Shown: positions 1 to 9,083 of the stretch, piece after piece | How the letters are laid out: each line of letters opens with the position of its first letter | How positions within the stretch are numbered: the first letter of the stretch is position 1 | Notes under the pieces: model-generated | What the model was told of the DNA's origin: nothing | What the model saw: the letters and a program-made list of their open reading frames with translations, nothing else | Databases searched by the model: none | From: ECT2AJA-110-A sp035399845 | GTDB lineage: Bacteria > Planctomycetota > Phycisphaerae > UBA1845 > UTPLA1 | NCBI GenBank assembly: GCA_035399845.1 | Contig: DAOPJV010000020.1 | Location: 1-64,000, forward strand | Reading direction: 5' to 3' | DNA length: 64,000 nucleotides | Program-made: the position numbers and the translations under genes

Positions 1-3
1 GTT

Positions 4-220
4 TCTAGCCACGGGTGGAGCGGAGACCGCATAGCGGTCGGAGCGCAACCCGTGGCTAGCGTTTTTTCCTCGGGTTTAGCCCTGAAAGGGCGACACAATT
101 CCCGGACAGTCTCACCCTGACAGGTGAGCATGCGACATAGCGCGGAAGCGTCGGACATCATCCATCGTATTCCCACCGCCGACACGCCAGCCGCATGCTT
201 GCCTGTGAGGGCAAGCATGC
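4..220. repeat. hairpin repeat cluster, no gene
   Basis: The first 229 bases hold no supported gene. A 12-bp inverted repeat (5-16 with 48-59, CTAGCCACGGGT/ACCCGTGGCTAG) encloses a second perfect hairpin (GACCGC-ATA-GCGGTC, 25-39). A third is at 79-91 (GCCCT-GAA-AGGGC). A fourth at 193-220 has an 11-bp stem GCATGCTTGCC/GGCAAGCATGC around TGTGAG. The last belongs to the CATGCTTGCC family that recurs near 23.2, 24.6, 26.8, 27.0, 27.3 and 45.4 kb. It lies only 10 bp beyond the stop codon of the next gene, so a role in 3'-end formation is possible, though there is no T-run. Confidence 0.8.
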
Positions 221-229
221 TGGCCCACC

Positions 230-1741
230 CTACGCGGGCTGCGTCTCCAGGCGTTTGCCTTCCATTCGATTCACGACAATCGCCCCGATCGCGTCGCCGA
301 GCACATTGGTCGACGTTCGGAACATGTCGAGGAAGGCGTCGACCGCGAAGATCAGCGGTATGTAGTAGATCGGCAGACCGACGGCGGCGGCGACGAGGAC
401 CATCGTGACGAGCCCGGCATCGGGAACGGCCGCGGCGCCCACGCTCGCCAGGACCGCCGTCACGAAGATCACGAGCGTCACGCCCATCGTCAGCTCAAAG
501 GGCACGTCGACAAGCCCGCCGTAGATCTGAATCAGAAAGATCACGGCCACGCCCTCATAGAGCGCCGTCCCGTCCATGTTCATCGTGGCGCCGAGCGGCA
601 GCGAGAAGTTTGCGACCTTCGGCGAGACCTTCAGATTCTCTGTCACATTGGCGATCGTCACGGGCAGTGTCGCCGCGCTGGAGCGCGTCGTAAACGCGAT
701 CATCCACGCCTCACGCAATCCTCGCCACAGCGCGAAAGGTCCCACGCCGCCGATGAAGTAACACACGGCCAGCAGGAAGATCACGTGGGCGAAGATCGCC
801 ACGATCACTGTTCCGCAGTACCAGCCGAGGGCGTGAAAGATCTCGGGACCGTTCTCGGCGACGAGCTTGGCCATGATGCACATGATGGCGAAGGGCGCCA
901 CACTCATCAGCCAGTGCGTAATCTTCAGGATGACCTCGTTCATGCCCTGGAAGAAGTTGATCACGGGCCGCGCGGGCTCCCCCACAAAGGTGCAGGCGAT
1001 ACCGAGCAGCAGCGCGAAGAAGATCACGCCCAGCGAATTGGGCGGGCTCTTCGAGACGGACTCGAACGGATTCATCAAGAGCGGCTTCACGATGTCGTCG
1101 CGGAACATGTCGGCGGCCGTCCGCTTTTCGGCGGCGGCGATCTTTGCATACTTCGCCGAGTCATGGCTCGCGGATCGATCGCCGGATTTCTGCGCGATGA
1201 AGGCCAACAGCCCCGCGTCCTTTTCCGAGGTCGCCTTTCCGATCTGCCGTTCATATTCGGCGCGCAGATTCGTCAGTTCCGTTTCACGCTCGGCGCGGAT
1301 GCCCATCGCGGCGCTGCGCGAACCCGGCTGAAGCGTCAGAACGAAGACCAGACCGATGGCGACAGCGACACCCGTCGTGCAGGTGTAATAGACAAGCGTC
1401 TTCCAGCCAATGGCGCCGAGTTCTCTGATATTCGGCAGACTTGTCACACCGGCGACAATGCTGGCCAGAATCAGTGGCGCGATGATCATCTTCAAGGCGC
1501 CCATGAAGATGACGGGACCGCAGAGATCGAGCAGCCAGAGCGCGTCGGCGATCCACGCGGGGCGTTCGGGTTTCCCCCCCGCCGCCGCGACCGAAGCCTG
1601 TGCCTCAGTTGAAACGGCCGCCTGCGTCGCGGCGCCCGGCGTCGGCGTCTGAGCCTGTTTGTCGAAGTGGTGCAGCGTCAGCCCCAGGATGACACCAAGG
1701 ATCATGCCGACGAAGATGAGGTTGTGGAGCTTGAACTTCAC
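230..1741 (-). CDS. dicarboxylate/amino acid:cation symporter (DAACS family)
   Basis: A secondary transporter of the SdcS/GltP/DctA family, probably importing C4-dicarboxylates or glutamate/aspartate with Na+ or H+ across the inner membrane. About 503 aa with multiple hydrophobic segments. The family signatures are visible: a Ser-rich re-entrant segment (TRSSAATLPVTI), the TM7 motif NMDGTALYEG, and the late segment VPDAGLVTMVLVAAAVGLP. An extra hydrophilic stretch of about 100 residues (rich in E/K/A) sits between early transmembrane segments, as in the bacterial/planctomycete subgroup. The GTG start at 1741 is chosen because AAGGAGG lies 4 bases upstream (1746-1752). Extending to 1855 would put a hairpin repeat (1832-1849) inside the coding region. 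Substrate cannot be told from sequence. Confidence 0.88.
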   Translation of the reverse strand: MKFKLHNLIFVGMILGVILGLTLHHFDKQAQTPTPGAATQAAVSTEAQASVAAAGGKPERPAWIADALWLLDLCGPVIFMGALKMIIAPLILASIVAGVTSLPNIRELGAIGWKTLVYYTCTTGVAVAIGLVFVLTLQPGSRSAAMGIRAERETELTNLRAEYERQIGKATSEKDAGLLAFIAQKSGDRSASHDSAKYAKIAAAEKRTAADMFRDDIVKPLLMNPFESVSKSPPNSLGVIFFALLLGIACTFVGEPARPVINFFQGMNEVILKITHWLMSVAPFAIMCIMAKLVAENGPEIFHALGWYCGTVIVAIFAHVIFLLAVCYFIGGVGPFALWRGLREAWMIAFTTRSSAATLPVTIANVTENLKVSPKVANFSLPLGATMNMDGTALYEGVAVIFLIQIYGGLVDVPFELTMGVTLVIFVTAVLASVGAAAVPDAGLVTMVLVAAAVGLPIYYIPLIFAVDAFLDMFRTSTNVLGDAIGAIVVNRMEGKRLETQPA

Positions 1742-1831
1742 GGGGCCTCCTTGCGCGAGATATTCGACGATGCGCCGTCGAGAACGACGCCCACCGAGCG
1801 CCGGCGCCGCGCGGCGGCCGTTCATGATTCG

Positions 1832-1849
1832 CACTGCTTGAGAGCAGTG
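1832..1849. repeat. CACTGCT hairpin repeat
   Basis: Perfect hairpin, arms CACTGCT and AGCAGTG with a four-base loop (TGAG here, CTCA on the other strand). Identical hairpins in the opposite orientation occur at 23265-23282, 26771-26788, 26991-27008 and 27211-27228. It sits between surE and the symporter. Confidence 0.85.
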
Positions 1850-1895
1850 GCACACAGATTCGATGGCGGCGCCGGGAATTTCCTCGCGCGACGCG

Positions 1896-2660
1896 TCAGC
1901 CGGGGAGCTGGACCTTCAGATCGGCCCATTCCTTCAGGCGGGGGCGATCCGTCATGTCATACTGCAGCGGCGTGACGGAAACGTACCCCTCGCCGATGGC
2001 GTGGCGATCGCTGTCGTTCGGATCGCCGTAGTTCTGAAAGTCGCCGCTGAGCCAGTAATAGGATCGACCGTACGGATCTTCGCGCTTCTCGATGCGCTCA
2101 TCCATATTCTGCGTCGACATCGGCACAACGCGGACACCTTTCGGCCAGCCCGGCTTGAGTTCCGGAATATTGATGTTGCAGACACAGCCGGGCGGAATGC
2201 CCCGCTTCGCGGACGCCTCGATGATCGGCTTGGCAATGCGCGCGGCCGCATGGAAATCCATGTCGCGATACAGCTCGAACGAAATCGCCACGGCGGGTCG
2301 TCCGAGGATCGCCGCCTCCATCGCCGCCGCGACGGTCCCCGAGTACAGCACGTGAATGCCCGTATTCAGTCCCGCGTTGATTCCCGAAACGACGAGATCC
2401 GGCGGCGACTCGATCAGATGATGCAGCGCGAGCTTCACGCAGTCGGCGGGCGTGCCTTCGACGGCCGTGCCTTCGAACCCGTCCCCGATCTTCGCGTGAT
2501 GCCAGAGAACCGGATGCCGGATCGTGATCGCGTGCGACGTGCCGGACTGGACGCCCTGGGGCGCAATGACCTCCACGTCCCATTCCTCCGCCAGCACGGC
2601 GTGCAGCGCGCGGATGCCGGGGGCGTATATACCGTCGTCGTTGGTGAGCATGATGCGCAT
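1896..2660 (-). CDS. surE: 5'/3'-nucleotidase SurE
   Basis: Metal-dependent survival-protein phosphatase that dephosphorylates nucleoside 5'- and 3'-monophosphates in the cytoplasm. 254 aa, the usual family length. The N-terminal MRIMLTNDDG carries the Asp-Asp metal ligands. SGTSHAITI and the VSGINAGLNTG segment (Asn ligand) follow at the expected spacing, then the YSGTVAAAMEA helix. No Shine-Dalgarno precedes the ATG, and the predicted transcription start from the symmetric promoter at 2669-2698 falls about two bases upstream of it, suggesting a leaderless mRNA. Divergent from the TPR membrane protein gene at 2766. Confidence 0.95.
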   Translation of the reverse strand: MRIMLTNDDGIYAPGIRALHAVLAEEWDVEVIAPQGVQSGTSHAITIRHPVLWHHAKIGDGFEGTAVEGTPADCVKLALHHLIESPPDLVVSGINAGLNTGIHVLYSGTVAAAMEAAILGRPAVAISFELYRDMDFHAAARIAKPIIEASAKRGIPPGCVCNINIPELKPGWPKGVRVVPMSTQNMDERIEKREDPYGRSYYWLSGDFQNYGDPNDSDRHAIGEGYVSVTPLQYDMTDRPRLKEWADLKVQLPG

Positions 2661-2668
2661 GGGCGGCG

Positions 2669-2698
2669 ATTGTAGGACGCGCGGTCGAGTCCTACAAT
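2669..2698. promoter_or_regulatory. symmetric divergent promoter / operator-like inverted repeat
   Basis: Perfect 10-bp inverted repeat ATTGTAGGAC (2669-2678) and GTCCTACAAT (2689-2698), with arm centres 20 bp apart. On the plus strand it supplies a -35-like TTGTAG (2670-2675) and a -10-like TACAAT (2693-2698) with a 17-bp spacer. By symmetry exactly the same promoter exists on the minus strand, the -35 of each overlapping the -10 of the other. It lies between divergent surE and the TPR gene. It could equally be an operator two helical turns long. Confidence 0.6.
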
Positions 2699-2765
2699 TC
2701 CACAGGGCGGGAGACCGCCCGCCGGCCGCACGCCAGCCTCCGGAATCGATGCAGAGGAATTCAGA

Positions 2766-4733
2766 ATGCCGTCCAAGCCAGGCCCTTTTCGCATGTCACG
2801 AACGATGCAGGGCTTCATTGCGCTCGTGGCGGTCCTCGCGATGACGGGCGTCGTCTATCAGGAACTGCTCCAGTCAGGCCTGATCGACAAAGGTGATCAC
2901 GCCTGCGTCGACCTCGGCCGGTATTGGGCGAACCGGTTCCAGCGCCTGGCCCTGGAGTTCAATGAGAACCCGAGCGAACACTGGCGGGACACGTTCGATA
3001 TCTTCACAAAAAGCGGAATCCAGCAACCGCCGAACACAGGCGGATTCTGGCAGCCGCTCGTCACCCTGACCTTTGCGCTGGACGCCAATCTCGCGTCCGG
3101 CCCGCTGGCGGAGCCCTTTCACTTCCATCTGACAAACGTCGCGCTGCACCTGTTGAACTGTGCGCTCGTATTTCTCTTGCTGCGGCAGTTCAGCAGGACG
3201 CTCGTGTGGCCCGTGCTGCTGACGTTGTTGTTCGCCCTGCACCCGATCCAGGTGGAGTCCGTGGCGTGGGTATCCCAACGAATGACGCTGCTTGCGGCGT
3301 CATTCGCCCTGCTGGCGACGAACTGCTACGTACGGTACGCCAAAACGGGCCACGCGCGCTGGATGACGCCCACGCTGCTCTTCTACGCGTGCGTCCTGCT
3401 GTCGCGTCCACTGTACCTGGCCCTGCCGGGCGCCTTTCTGATTCTGGACATCTGGCCGCTGCGACGACAGGGCTGGCAGACGCTCGTCGAGAAGATTCCC
3501 CTGTTTGGCCTGTTGCTATTGGGGAACATGCTCGACACCTCGATTCGCGAACACGCCCAGCCCGTCCACGGCGGCGGTCTGGAAGGTGTGCAGTCCATCC
3601 TCCATAACCTCGCCTCCCTGCTGGCGCGCCCGTTCTGGCCGTTCGACCTCTCTCCGTACCACGTCCCCGAATCAACAATCGGCGCCATCTCGCTGGGAAC
3701 CGTTGTCGACGCGCTGATTGTGACGCTGTTCGCTGTCGCCCTCATCCTGACATTCCTCAGGAGCAAGCCGGTCTTCGTGGGACTCGCCTGCATGGGGCTC
3801 ATCGTCCTGCCGGCGCTGATCCAGGCGCCCTTCAGCGAATGGCTGCTGAGCGATCAGTACCTCTACCTGGCGCTTGTGATTCCCTGCCTGTGTGCGGCGG
3901 CCTGGCTGGGGGATGTCGATTGGGGGCTCCAGTCTCGAAAGCGCCAGTGGGCGGCCGTCGCCGTCACGTGTGTCGTTGCGGCCTGCGCTGTCGGCTCTTA
4001 CGCCCAGACGCTCAACTGGAGAAGCGATCGCGACATGGCCGAACACTCGATCGCCCTTTACCCGGATCAGGCGTTCGGCTACATCGCCGTCGTTGAGGCC
4101 TTCATCGCCGAACACGACTATGAGGCGGCCCTTCGCGCCGCCGAGCGCGCCCAGAAGATGGAGCCGGACAATCCATCGACGGACTTCTACCTCGGCACCG
4201 TCCTGCTGCTCTACGAATCCGATCGCAGCGCGCAGGCGATCGACCATCTGGAGTCCGCGCTGAAATCGAATCCGAACTGGATTGAGTGCCTGCAGAATCT
4301 CGGCGTCGCCCTGGGGCGCAACGGCAGAACGGAAGAGGCCATCAGGTACCTCGAACGCGCCCGCGACCTGGATCCGTCATCGGCCGGTATTCGGCTGGGC
4401 CTCGGAACGGCCTATCTCGAGACGCAGAAGTACGCCGACGCGCGCCGCGAGTTCGAAGAGGCCGTCAAGCGGGACAACACGCCGTCGGCGCACCTGGGCC
4501 TGGCGATCGCCTGGGCGGCCAACGACAACCCCGACTACGCCCAGCGCCATCTCGCCGTGGCCGTCGAGAAAGACCCCGGCGTCGCGTTTCGAGCGGGGCG
4601 TTCGCCGCTGCTGAGGCGATACGCCGATCGCCCCGGCTTCCAATCCCTCATCTCCGTCGACCCGAAGGCCAATCAGGGCAAGGGGCCCGTGACTGACGCG
4701 CCCACCTCTTTCGAATCCGGCGGCGCCTCCTGA
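2766..4733 (+). CDS. TMTC-like multi-pass membrane protein with C-terminal TPRs
   Basis: 655 aa. An N-terminal half of about ten hydrophobic segments (residues roughly 15-420) is followed by tetratricopeptide repeats (about 430-620). The segment FALHPIQVESVAWVSQRM is the hallmark of the TMTC/PMT-like clan (HPxxxExVAW), whose eukaryotic members transfer mannose to proteins in the secretory pathway. Bacterial members, common in planctomycetes, are uncharacterised. A lumenal/periplasmic glycosyltransferase role is inferred from family only. The start is supported by AGAGGA seven bases upstream. nnrE follows after 20 bp. A paralogous architecture is encoded at 18251-20107. Confidence 0.8.
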   Translation: MPSKPGPFRMSRTMQGFIALVAVLAMTGVVYQELLQSGLIDKGDHACVDLGRYWANRFQRLALEFNENPSEHWRDTFDIFTKSGIQQPPNTGGFWQPLVTLTFALDANLASGPLAEPFHFHLTNVALHLLNCALVFLLLRQFSRTLVWPVLLTLLFALHPIQVESVAWVSQRMTLLAASFALLATNCYVRYAKTGHARWMTPTLLFYACVLLSRPLYLALPGAFLILDIWPLRRQGWQTLVEKIPLFGLLLLGNMLDTSIREHAQPVHGGGLEGVQSILHNLASLLARPFWPFDLSPYHVPESTIGAISLGTVVDALIVTLFAVALILTFLRSKPVFVGLACMGLIVLPALIQAPFSEWLLSDQYLYLALVIPCLCAAAWLGDVDWGLQSRKRQWAAVAVTCVVAACAVGSYAQTLNWRSDRDMAEHSIALYPDQAFGYIAVVEAFIAEHDYEAALRAAERAQKMEPDNPSTDFYLGTVLLLYESDRSAQAIDHLESALKSNPNWIECLQNLGVALGRNGRTEEAIRYLERARDLDPSSAGIRLGLGTAYLETQKYADARREFEEAVKRDNTPSAHLGLAIAWAANDNPDYAQRHLAVAVEKDPGVAFRAGRSPLLRRYADRPGFQSLISVDPKANQGKGPVTDAPTSFESGGAS

Positions 4734-4753
4734 CGACGAGAACCGATCGACCC

Positions 4754-5473
4754 ATGGAATTCAGTCGATTCAATCCCGACGAGCAAACTCACCTGACGCG
4801 CGCCCAGGTGCGCGAAGTGGATCGCCGCGCCATCGAAGACTATGGCGTACCCGGCGTCGTCCTGATGGAGAACGCCGGCCGCCACGCGACGGATCTGATT
4901 CGCGAGGTTCTGGTCAAGTTCGAACCCGTCACGAGGCGGTTCATCGCCGTCGTCTGCGGACGCGGTAACAATGGCGGCGACGGATTCGTCATCGCCCGCC
5001 ACATGTCGAACGCCGGGAATTGCGTCGAGATCTTCCTCGCGGCCGAGCCGAACGACCTGAAGGGCGACGCCCTCATCAATTACGACATTGCCCGAAAAAT
5101 GGGAATTCCGATTAACCCATTCGTCTCAGGGAAGGACATCTACGTCGGACTGGCGAGACTTCGCAACTCGATCCTGATCGTGGACGCGATCCTCGGCACG
5201 GGATTTCATGGCGCCGTTCGCCCGCCGCTGGACGTCGCGATTCAGGGGCTCAACGACATCCAAAAGATGATCTGCGCGATCGACGTTCCCTCGGGACTCG
5301 ACTGCGATACGGGTGAACCCTCGAACGCAACAATTCGCGCCAAGATAACGATCACGTTCGTCGCGCGGAAAATCGGTTTCCGTTCCGAATCGGCGAAGGC
5401 CTTCCTGGGCGATGTGAAAGTCGCCGACATCGGTGCGCCATCGGCAATCATCAGGGAAATCGCGCCGGACTAG
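4754..5473 (+). CDS. nnrE: NAD(P)H-hydrate epimerase (YjeF N-terminal domain)
   Basis: Repairs damaged nicotinamide nucleotides by interconverting the R and S forms of NAD(P)HX for the companion dehydratase. 239 aa, a stand-alone YjeF_N domain without the C-terminal dehydratase (NnrD) domain. Visible motifs: VVLMENAGR near the N-terminus, the glycine-rich VVCGRGNNGGDGF, the catalytic-Asp region IVDAILGTGFHG, and AIDVPSGLDCDTG. It follows the TPR gene closely and probably shares its transcript. Its stop codon abuts the stop of the convergent GH20 gene with no intergenic base, so no room remains for a terminator. Confidence 0.93.
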   Translation: MEFSRFNPDEQTHLTRAQVREVDRRAIEDYGVPGVVLMENAGRHATDLIREVLVKFEPVTRRFIAVVCGRGNNGGDGFVIARHMSNAGNCVEIFLAAEPNDLKGDALINYDIARKMGIPINPFVSGKDIYVGLARLRNSILIVDAILGTGFHGAVRPPLDVAIQGLNDIQKMICAIDVPSGLDCDTGEPSNATIRAKITITFVARKIGFRSESAKAFLGDVKVADIGAPSAIIREIAPD

Positions 5474-7324
5474 TCAGTTCCGCCGGCGAACGCCGGGGCC
5501 GCCATATTCCGCCAGATTCTTTCGATAATAAGACAGGCTCGCCTTCAGACCGCCGCGGCGATTGCGCGCCAGCCAGATGCGCTCGTGCCGCTTCATGATC
5601 GCCGTCATGTCCCGCTTCATGTCAGACATGGACGCCACGCGGCCGCGGGCCCCTTTCCCGAACGACAGGTCGGCCCGCGCGCATCCATGACTCAGCACAT
5701 CCAGCGTCAGCGCGAACTCGTCGCGGACCAGATCGGCGCCGAAGTCAACGCGCGCCGCCCGCTCCCGCAGGCGCCCGATGCGCCGGCGCATGCGTTCGAT
5801 TCCCGCCGGCGTCAGTCCCTGAACCTCGCGAATCTTCTCGATGGGCCGATTCAGCATCTCGAAGAAGACGCTGCGATTGTGAATCGTGACGCCCGACAAT
5901 TCGTGGATCCGCCCCACATCGAGCCATAGCTTGCCGGCGCCGTGTTTCTCGCCGCGGAACACATGTCGATCCAGCGCCTTCGCAAGGTCCAGCGCCGCGT
6001 TTTGCCTGGCGTTCCAGCTCAGCGCCGCCGACAACGCGAAACCCGCATAGCTCACGGACAGCTGCTGACGATGACCGTAATCGCCCCAGTCCGTTACCAG
6101 CAGACCCGTCGCGCCGTTCCGCCGACCCGTGTCCGCCGCAAGCGCGATGTTGTCGATCATGTTGGTCGTGCGGCCCGCAAAGCTGCACCAGCTCGACGTC
6201 CCCGGACAGACATAGAAATCGAGCCCGGCGTCGCGGATGTACCGACACTCCTTCCGAAACGGATGGATCGATTCATAGCCCCAGATGAGCGGGATGATGT
6301 CGCGTGGCAATTCCCTGGCCAGTTCCGGGTTCTTCAGCAGCCAGTCCGACCAGAACTGCATGCGCCGACCGTGCTTTCGCACGACGGCGTGGATCTTCCT
6401 GATGTAGTTGAGATAGACGCGCCCCGCCCCGATCCGCCTGCACGCGTTCGCGCTTCGACCAAATCCGAGTTCCCATGGTTCGTCGCAACCGACGTTGAAC
6501 TGGCGGCTGTCGAAATTGGGCAGCAGCTGCTCGTAAAGCCCCTTCATCAGCGTCACGGCGCCGGGATCGACAGGACACAGCGTCGTCGGATGCTCGCGCG
6601 TCTCGCCCCATGGCGTCTGCCACGGGCCCGTTGTCTCCGCGAGGCGGCGGTAGGGCTCGTCACGAAGCCAGTGCTCCATGTGCCCCAGCGAATTCTGATT
6701 CGGAACGAGTTCGATGTCGCGTTCGCGGCAATAGGCGTCCAGCGCGACGATTTCACGCGCCGACAGGGCCGACGTTCCTCGCCAGATCTTCTCGTGGCCT
6801 TTGTACGCGTACGTGTGTTCCGTGTAGAGCTGGAGCTGGTTGAACTTCCAGTCGGCAAACAGATCGATCATGGCGTGGAGCGACGCCGTCGTCGGGATCT
6901 TGTCGCGACTGATATCGAGCATGACGCCACGGGCGGCGAAGTCGGGCCAGTCCGTGATGTCCATCGCGGCGATACGCCCCGCCCCCGCGTCCATCAGTTG
7001 TCGAAGCGTTCGAATCGCGTGACGCAGACCGCGCGGGTCGTCGGCGCGGATCTCGACGCCCCGCTGCGTGACGCGCAGCCGGTACCATTCCGGCCCCCGC
7101 GCGGACTCGACGCGGATAAGCCGCACATCAAACGTCTTCTTCCCGCGAAGCCACGATCGTCTCGATTCGCCACGCGACCATTCATTTCGAACCACGGAAA
7201 TGGCGTCCGGCCAATTGTCACCTTCGATTCGCATCTCGCCGCTTTCGGCGGAAAAGACGCCGTCGAGTCGGCGCACGCGCCGAGGAATGGGGAGCAGTTC
7301 GCGATCCGTCGCAGGTCTTGTCAT
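5474..7324 (-). CDS. glycoside hydrolase family 20-type hexosaminidase
   Basis: 616 aa. An N-terminal GH20b-like alpha/beta domain (about 1-120) precedes a GH20 TIM barrel beginning at DWPDFAARGVMLDIS. The catalytic acid pair is visible in NVGCDEPWELG (Asp-Glu), replacing the usual HxGGDE. The family hydrolyses terminal beta-linked N-acetylhexosamines with substrate-assisted catalysis. A C-terminal helical region of about 150 residues is Arg-rich. There is no signal peptide, so it is probably cytoplasmic, or the exact substrate lies outside classic chitin/GlcNAc polymers. Transcribed toward nnrE. Substrate unknown. Confidence 0.85.
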   Translation of the reverse strand: MTRPATDRELLPIPRRVRRLDGVFSAESGEMRIEGDNWPDAISVVRNEWSRGESRRSWLRGKKTFDVRLIRVESARGPEWYRLRVTQRGVEIRADDPRGLRHAIRTLRQLMDAGAGRIAAMDITDWPDFAARGVMLDISRDKIPTTASLHAMIDLFADWKFNQLQLYTEHTYAYKGHEKIWRGTSALSAREIVALDAYCRERDIELVPNQNSLGHMEHWLRDEPYRRLAETTGPWQTPWGETREHPTTLCPVDPGAVTLMKGLYEQLLPNFDSRQFNVGCDEPWELGFGRSANACRRIGAGRVYLNYIRKIHAVVRKHGRRMQFWSDWLLKNPELARELPRDIIPLIWGYESIHPFRKECRYIRDAGLDFYVCPGTSSWCSFAGRTTNMIDNIALAADTGRRNGATGLLVTDWGDYGHRQQLSVSYAGFALSAALSWNARQNAALDLAKALDRHVFRGEKHGAGKLWLDVGRIHELSGVTIHNRSVFFEMLNRPIEKIREVQGLTPAGIERMRRRIGRLRERAARVDFGADLVRDEFALTLDVLSHGCARADLSFGKGARGRVASMSDMKRDMTAIMKRHERIWLARNRRGGLKASLSYYRKNLAEYGGPGVRRRN

Positions 7325-7360
7325 CGTGGTTGGTAGCTCGTCGTCGGAAGGGTCGATCGA

Positions 7361-8899
7361 TCAGGCGTCCTTGGCGGACGCGGACGCCATCCAGGCGCCG
7401 TCGACGGACGTAGAAGACTGGAATCGCGCCGCCAGACTCAGGACGGCCACGTAGAAATAGCCCGCGGCGAACAGGCTCATGAAGAACAGGCCCACCCACA
7501 GGCGCATCGTCACGGTGTACCAGATACACGCGGCCATGTAGAAGGCCATCGCGAGTTCGAACAGGGACTGGAGCGTCTTGCGGTCAATGCCCTGCCATCC
7601 GTTCTTGCCCCGCCATCCGGCGTCCTTCGCGTCCCGCACGCCGAACTTGGGCGTCCGCACGAATTCCGATTGGCCGCCGAAGAAACCCTCGAAGGCGGCG
7701 CGGGCGTTGTTCAGTGAAATCCCAACGCCGACGCTCATCAGGAAAGGCAGGTACTTGATGCTGTCGGCCCAGGTTCGGAACTGTTCACGCTGCGACGCCA
7801 CGTAGAACGTGCTCGCCGAAAAAGTGGCCAGCAGAACGAGCGATACATCGATCGCAACCTGAATGGCCCGATGGCCGGCAAAGAGCGTGACCTTGGCGTG
7901 CAGCGCCGGGAACAGCAGAAACGTCAGCAGCAGGATCAGAAAATAGCTCACGCAGCTCGTCAGGTGGAAAAAGGCCTCCACCTTGATGCGCCATGGCAGA
8001 CGCGACTTGAGAATCCGTGGCAACAGCTTTCGGCAGGTCTGGGCGCCGCCCTTCGCCCAGCGATGCTGCTGACTCTTGAACCCGTTCATCTCGGGAGGCA
8101 GTTCGGCCGGGCTCGTCACGCTGGGCAGGAAGACGAACTCCCAGCCCTTCAGCTGCGCGCGATAGGACAAATCCAGATCTTCCGTCAGCGTGTCGTGCTG
8201 CCAGCCGCCGGCGTCCTCGATGCACGACTTTCGCCAGGCGCCCGCCGTGCCGTTGAAGCTCATGAAGCGGCCGCTTCGGTTTCGCGCGCCGTGCTCGATG
8301 ACGAAGTGACCGTCCAGGAGAATCGCCTGGGCCTCCGTCAGCATCGACTGGGATCGATTGATGTGCTCCCAGCGCGCCTGGACCATGCCGACTTTCGGAT
8401 CGACGAAATAGTCGATCAGCTCATGGAGGATGTTCTTTGGCGGAACAAAATCGGCGTCGAAGATGACAACGAACTCACCTCGGGCGATCTTCAGCCCCGC
8501 TTCCAGGGCGCCGGCCTTGTAGCCCTCGCGATTGTCGCGATGCATGAAGACGACGGGATGTCCCTGGGCGCGCATGTCCTCGCAGGCCGCCCGTGCAATC
8601 TCGACGGTCTCATCCGTCGAATCGTCCAGCACCTGGATTTCGAGGCGATCGCGCGGATAGTCGATCCGACAGGCGGCCTCGATGATGCGCCGGGCCACAT
8701 ACTGCTCGTTGAACATCGGCAGCTGGATCGTCACAAACGGGGGCGTCTCAAATCGCCCCGGCTTCTTCGGTGTGTTCCTGCGATATTTGTAATAGAGATA
8801 GACAAGCGAATAGCGATGAACGCCGTAGATCGCCAGCAGCACGCAGGTCGCCAGATGCAGCGTGATCACCGCATATTGCCATGTGACAGCGAGATTCAT
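7361..8899 (-). CDS. membrane glycosyltransferase, GT2 (cellulose-synthase-like)
   Basis: 512-aa processive-type family 2 glycosyltransferase of the inner membrane. One N-terminal transmembrane segment (about 8-28), a cytoplasmic GT-A domain, and about four C-terminal transmembrane segments. The full catalytic set is visible: DDSTDET, the DxD motif in FDADFVPP, TEDLD, and QQHRWAKG (QxxRW). It therefore builds a beta-linked polysaccharide or glycolipid from a UDP-sugar. The family includes glucomannan/cellulose-like synthases, and the specific polymer cannot be assigned. No BcsB or c-di-GMP PilZ domain is present. Encoded 36 bp downstream of the GH20 gene's start, in the same direction, so possibly co-transcribed with it. 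Confidence 0.9.
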   Translation of the reverse strand: MNLAVTWQYAVITLHLATCVLLAIYGVHRYSLVYLYYKYRRNTPKKPGRFETPPFVTIQLPMFNEQYVARRIIEAACRIDYPRDRLEIQVLDDSTDETVEIARAACEDMRAQGHPVVFMHRDNREGYKAGALEAGLKIARGEFVVIFDADFVPPKNILHELIDYFVDPKVGMVQARWEHINRSQSMLTEAQAILLDGHFVIEHGARNRSGRFMSFNGTAGAWRKSCIEDAGGWQHDTLTEDLDLSYRAQLKGWEFVFLPSVTSPAELPPEMNGFKSQQHRWAKGGAQTCRKLLPRILKSRLPWRIKVEAFFHLTSCVSYFLILLLTFLLFPALHAKVTLFAGHRAIQVAIDVSLVLLATFSASTFYVASQREQFRTWADSIKYLPFLMSVGVGISLNNARAAFEGFFGGQSEFVRTPKFGVRDAKDAGWRGKNGWQGIDRKTLQSLFELAMAFYMAACIWYTVTMRLWVGLFFMSLFAAGYFYVAVLSLAARFQSSTSVDGAWMASASAKDA

Positions 8900-9083
8900 T
8901 CGAGGTCATTCAATCGATTCGTGCGCCGCGGGGCGAGCCGCCATGCCCAAGTTCCCAACCTTTGAATTGAGATATGCTAAGGATTATTTCGCCCCGACGC
9001 CATGTCGGCGCCACAGCCATCGAATTCGATTCGACGTTTCCCGCCCTTGGCGCGGATTCGACGTCCCAATAAGACGCCGCCAC

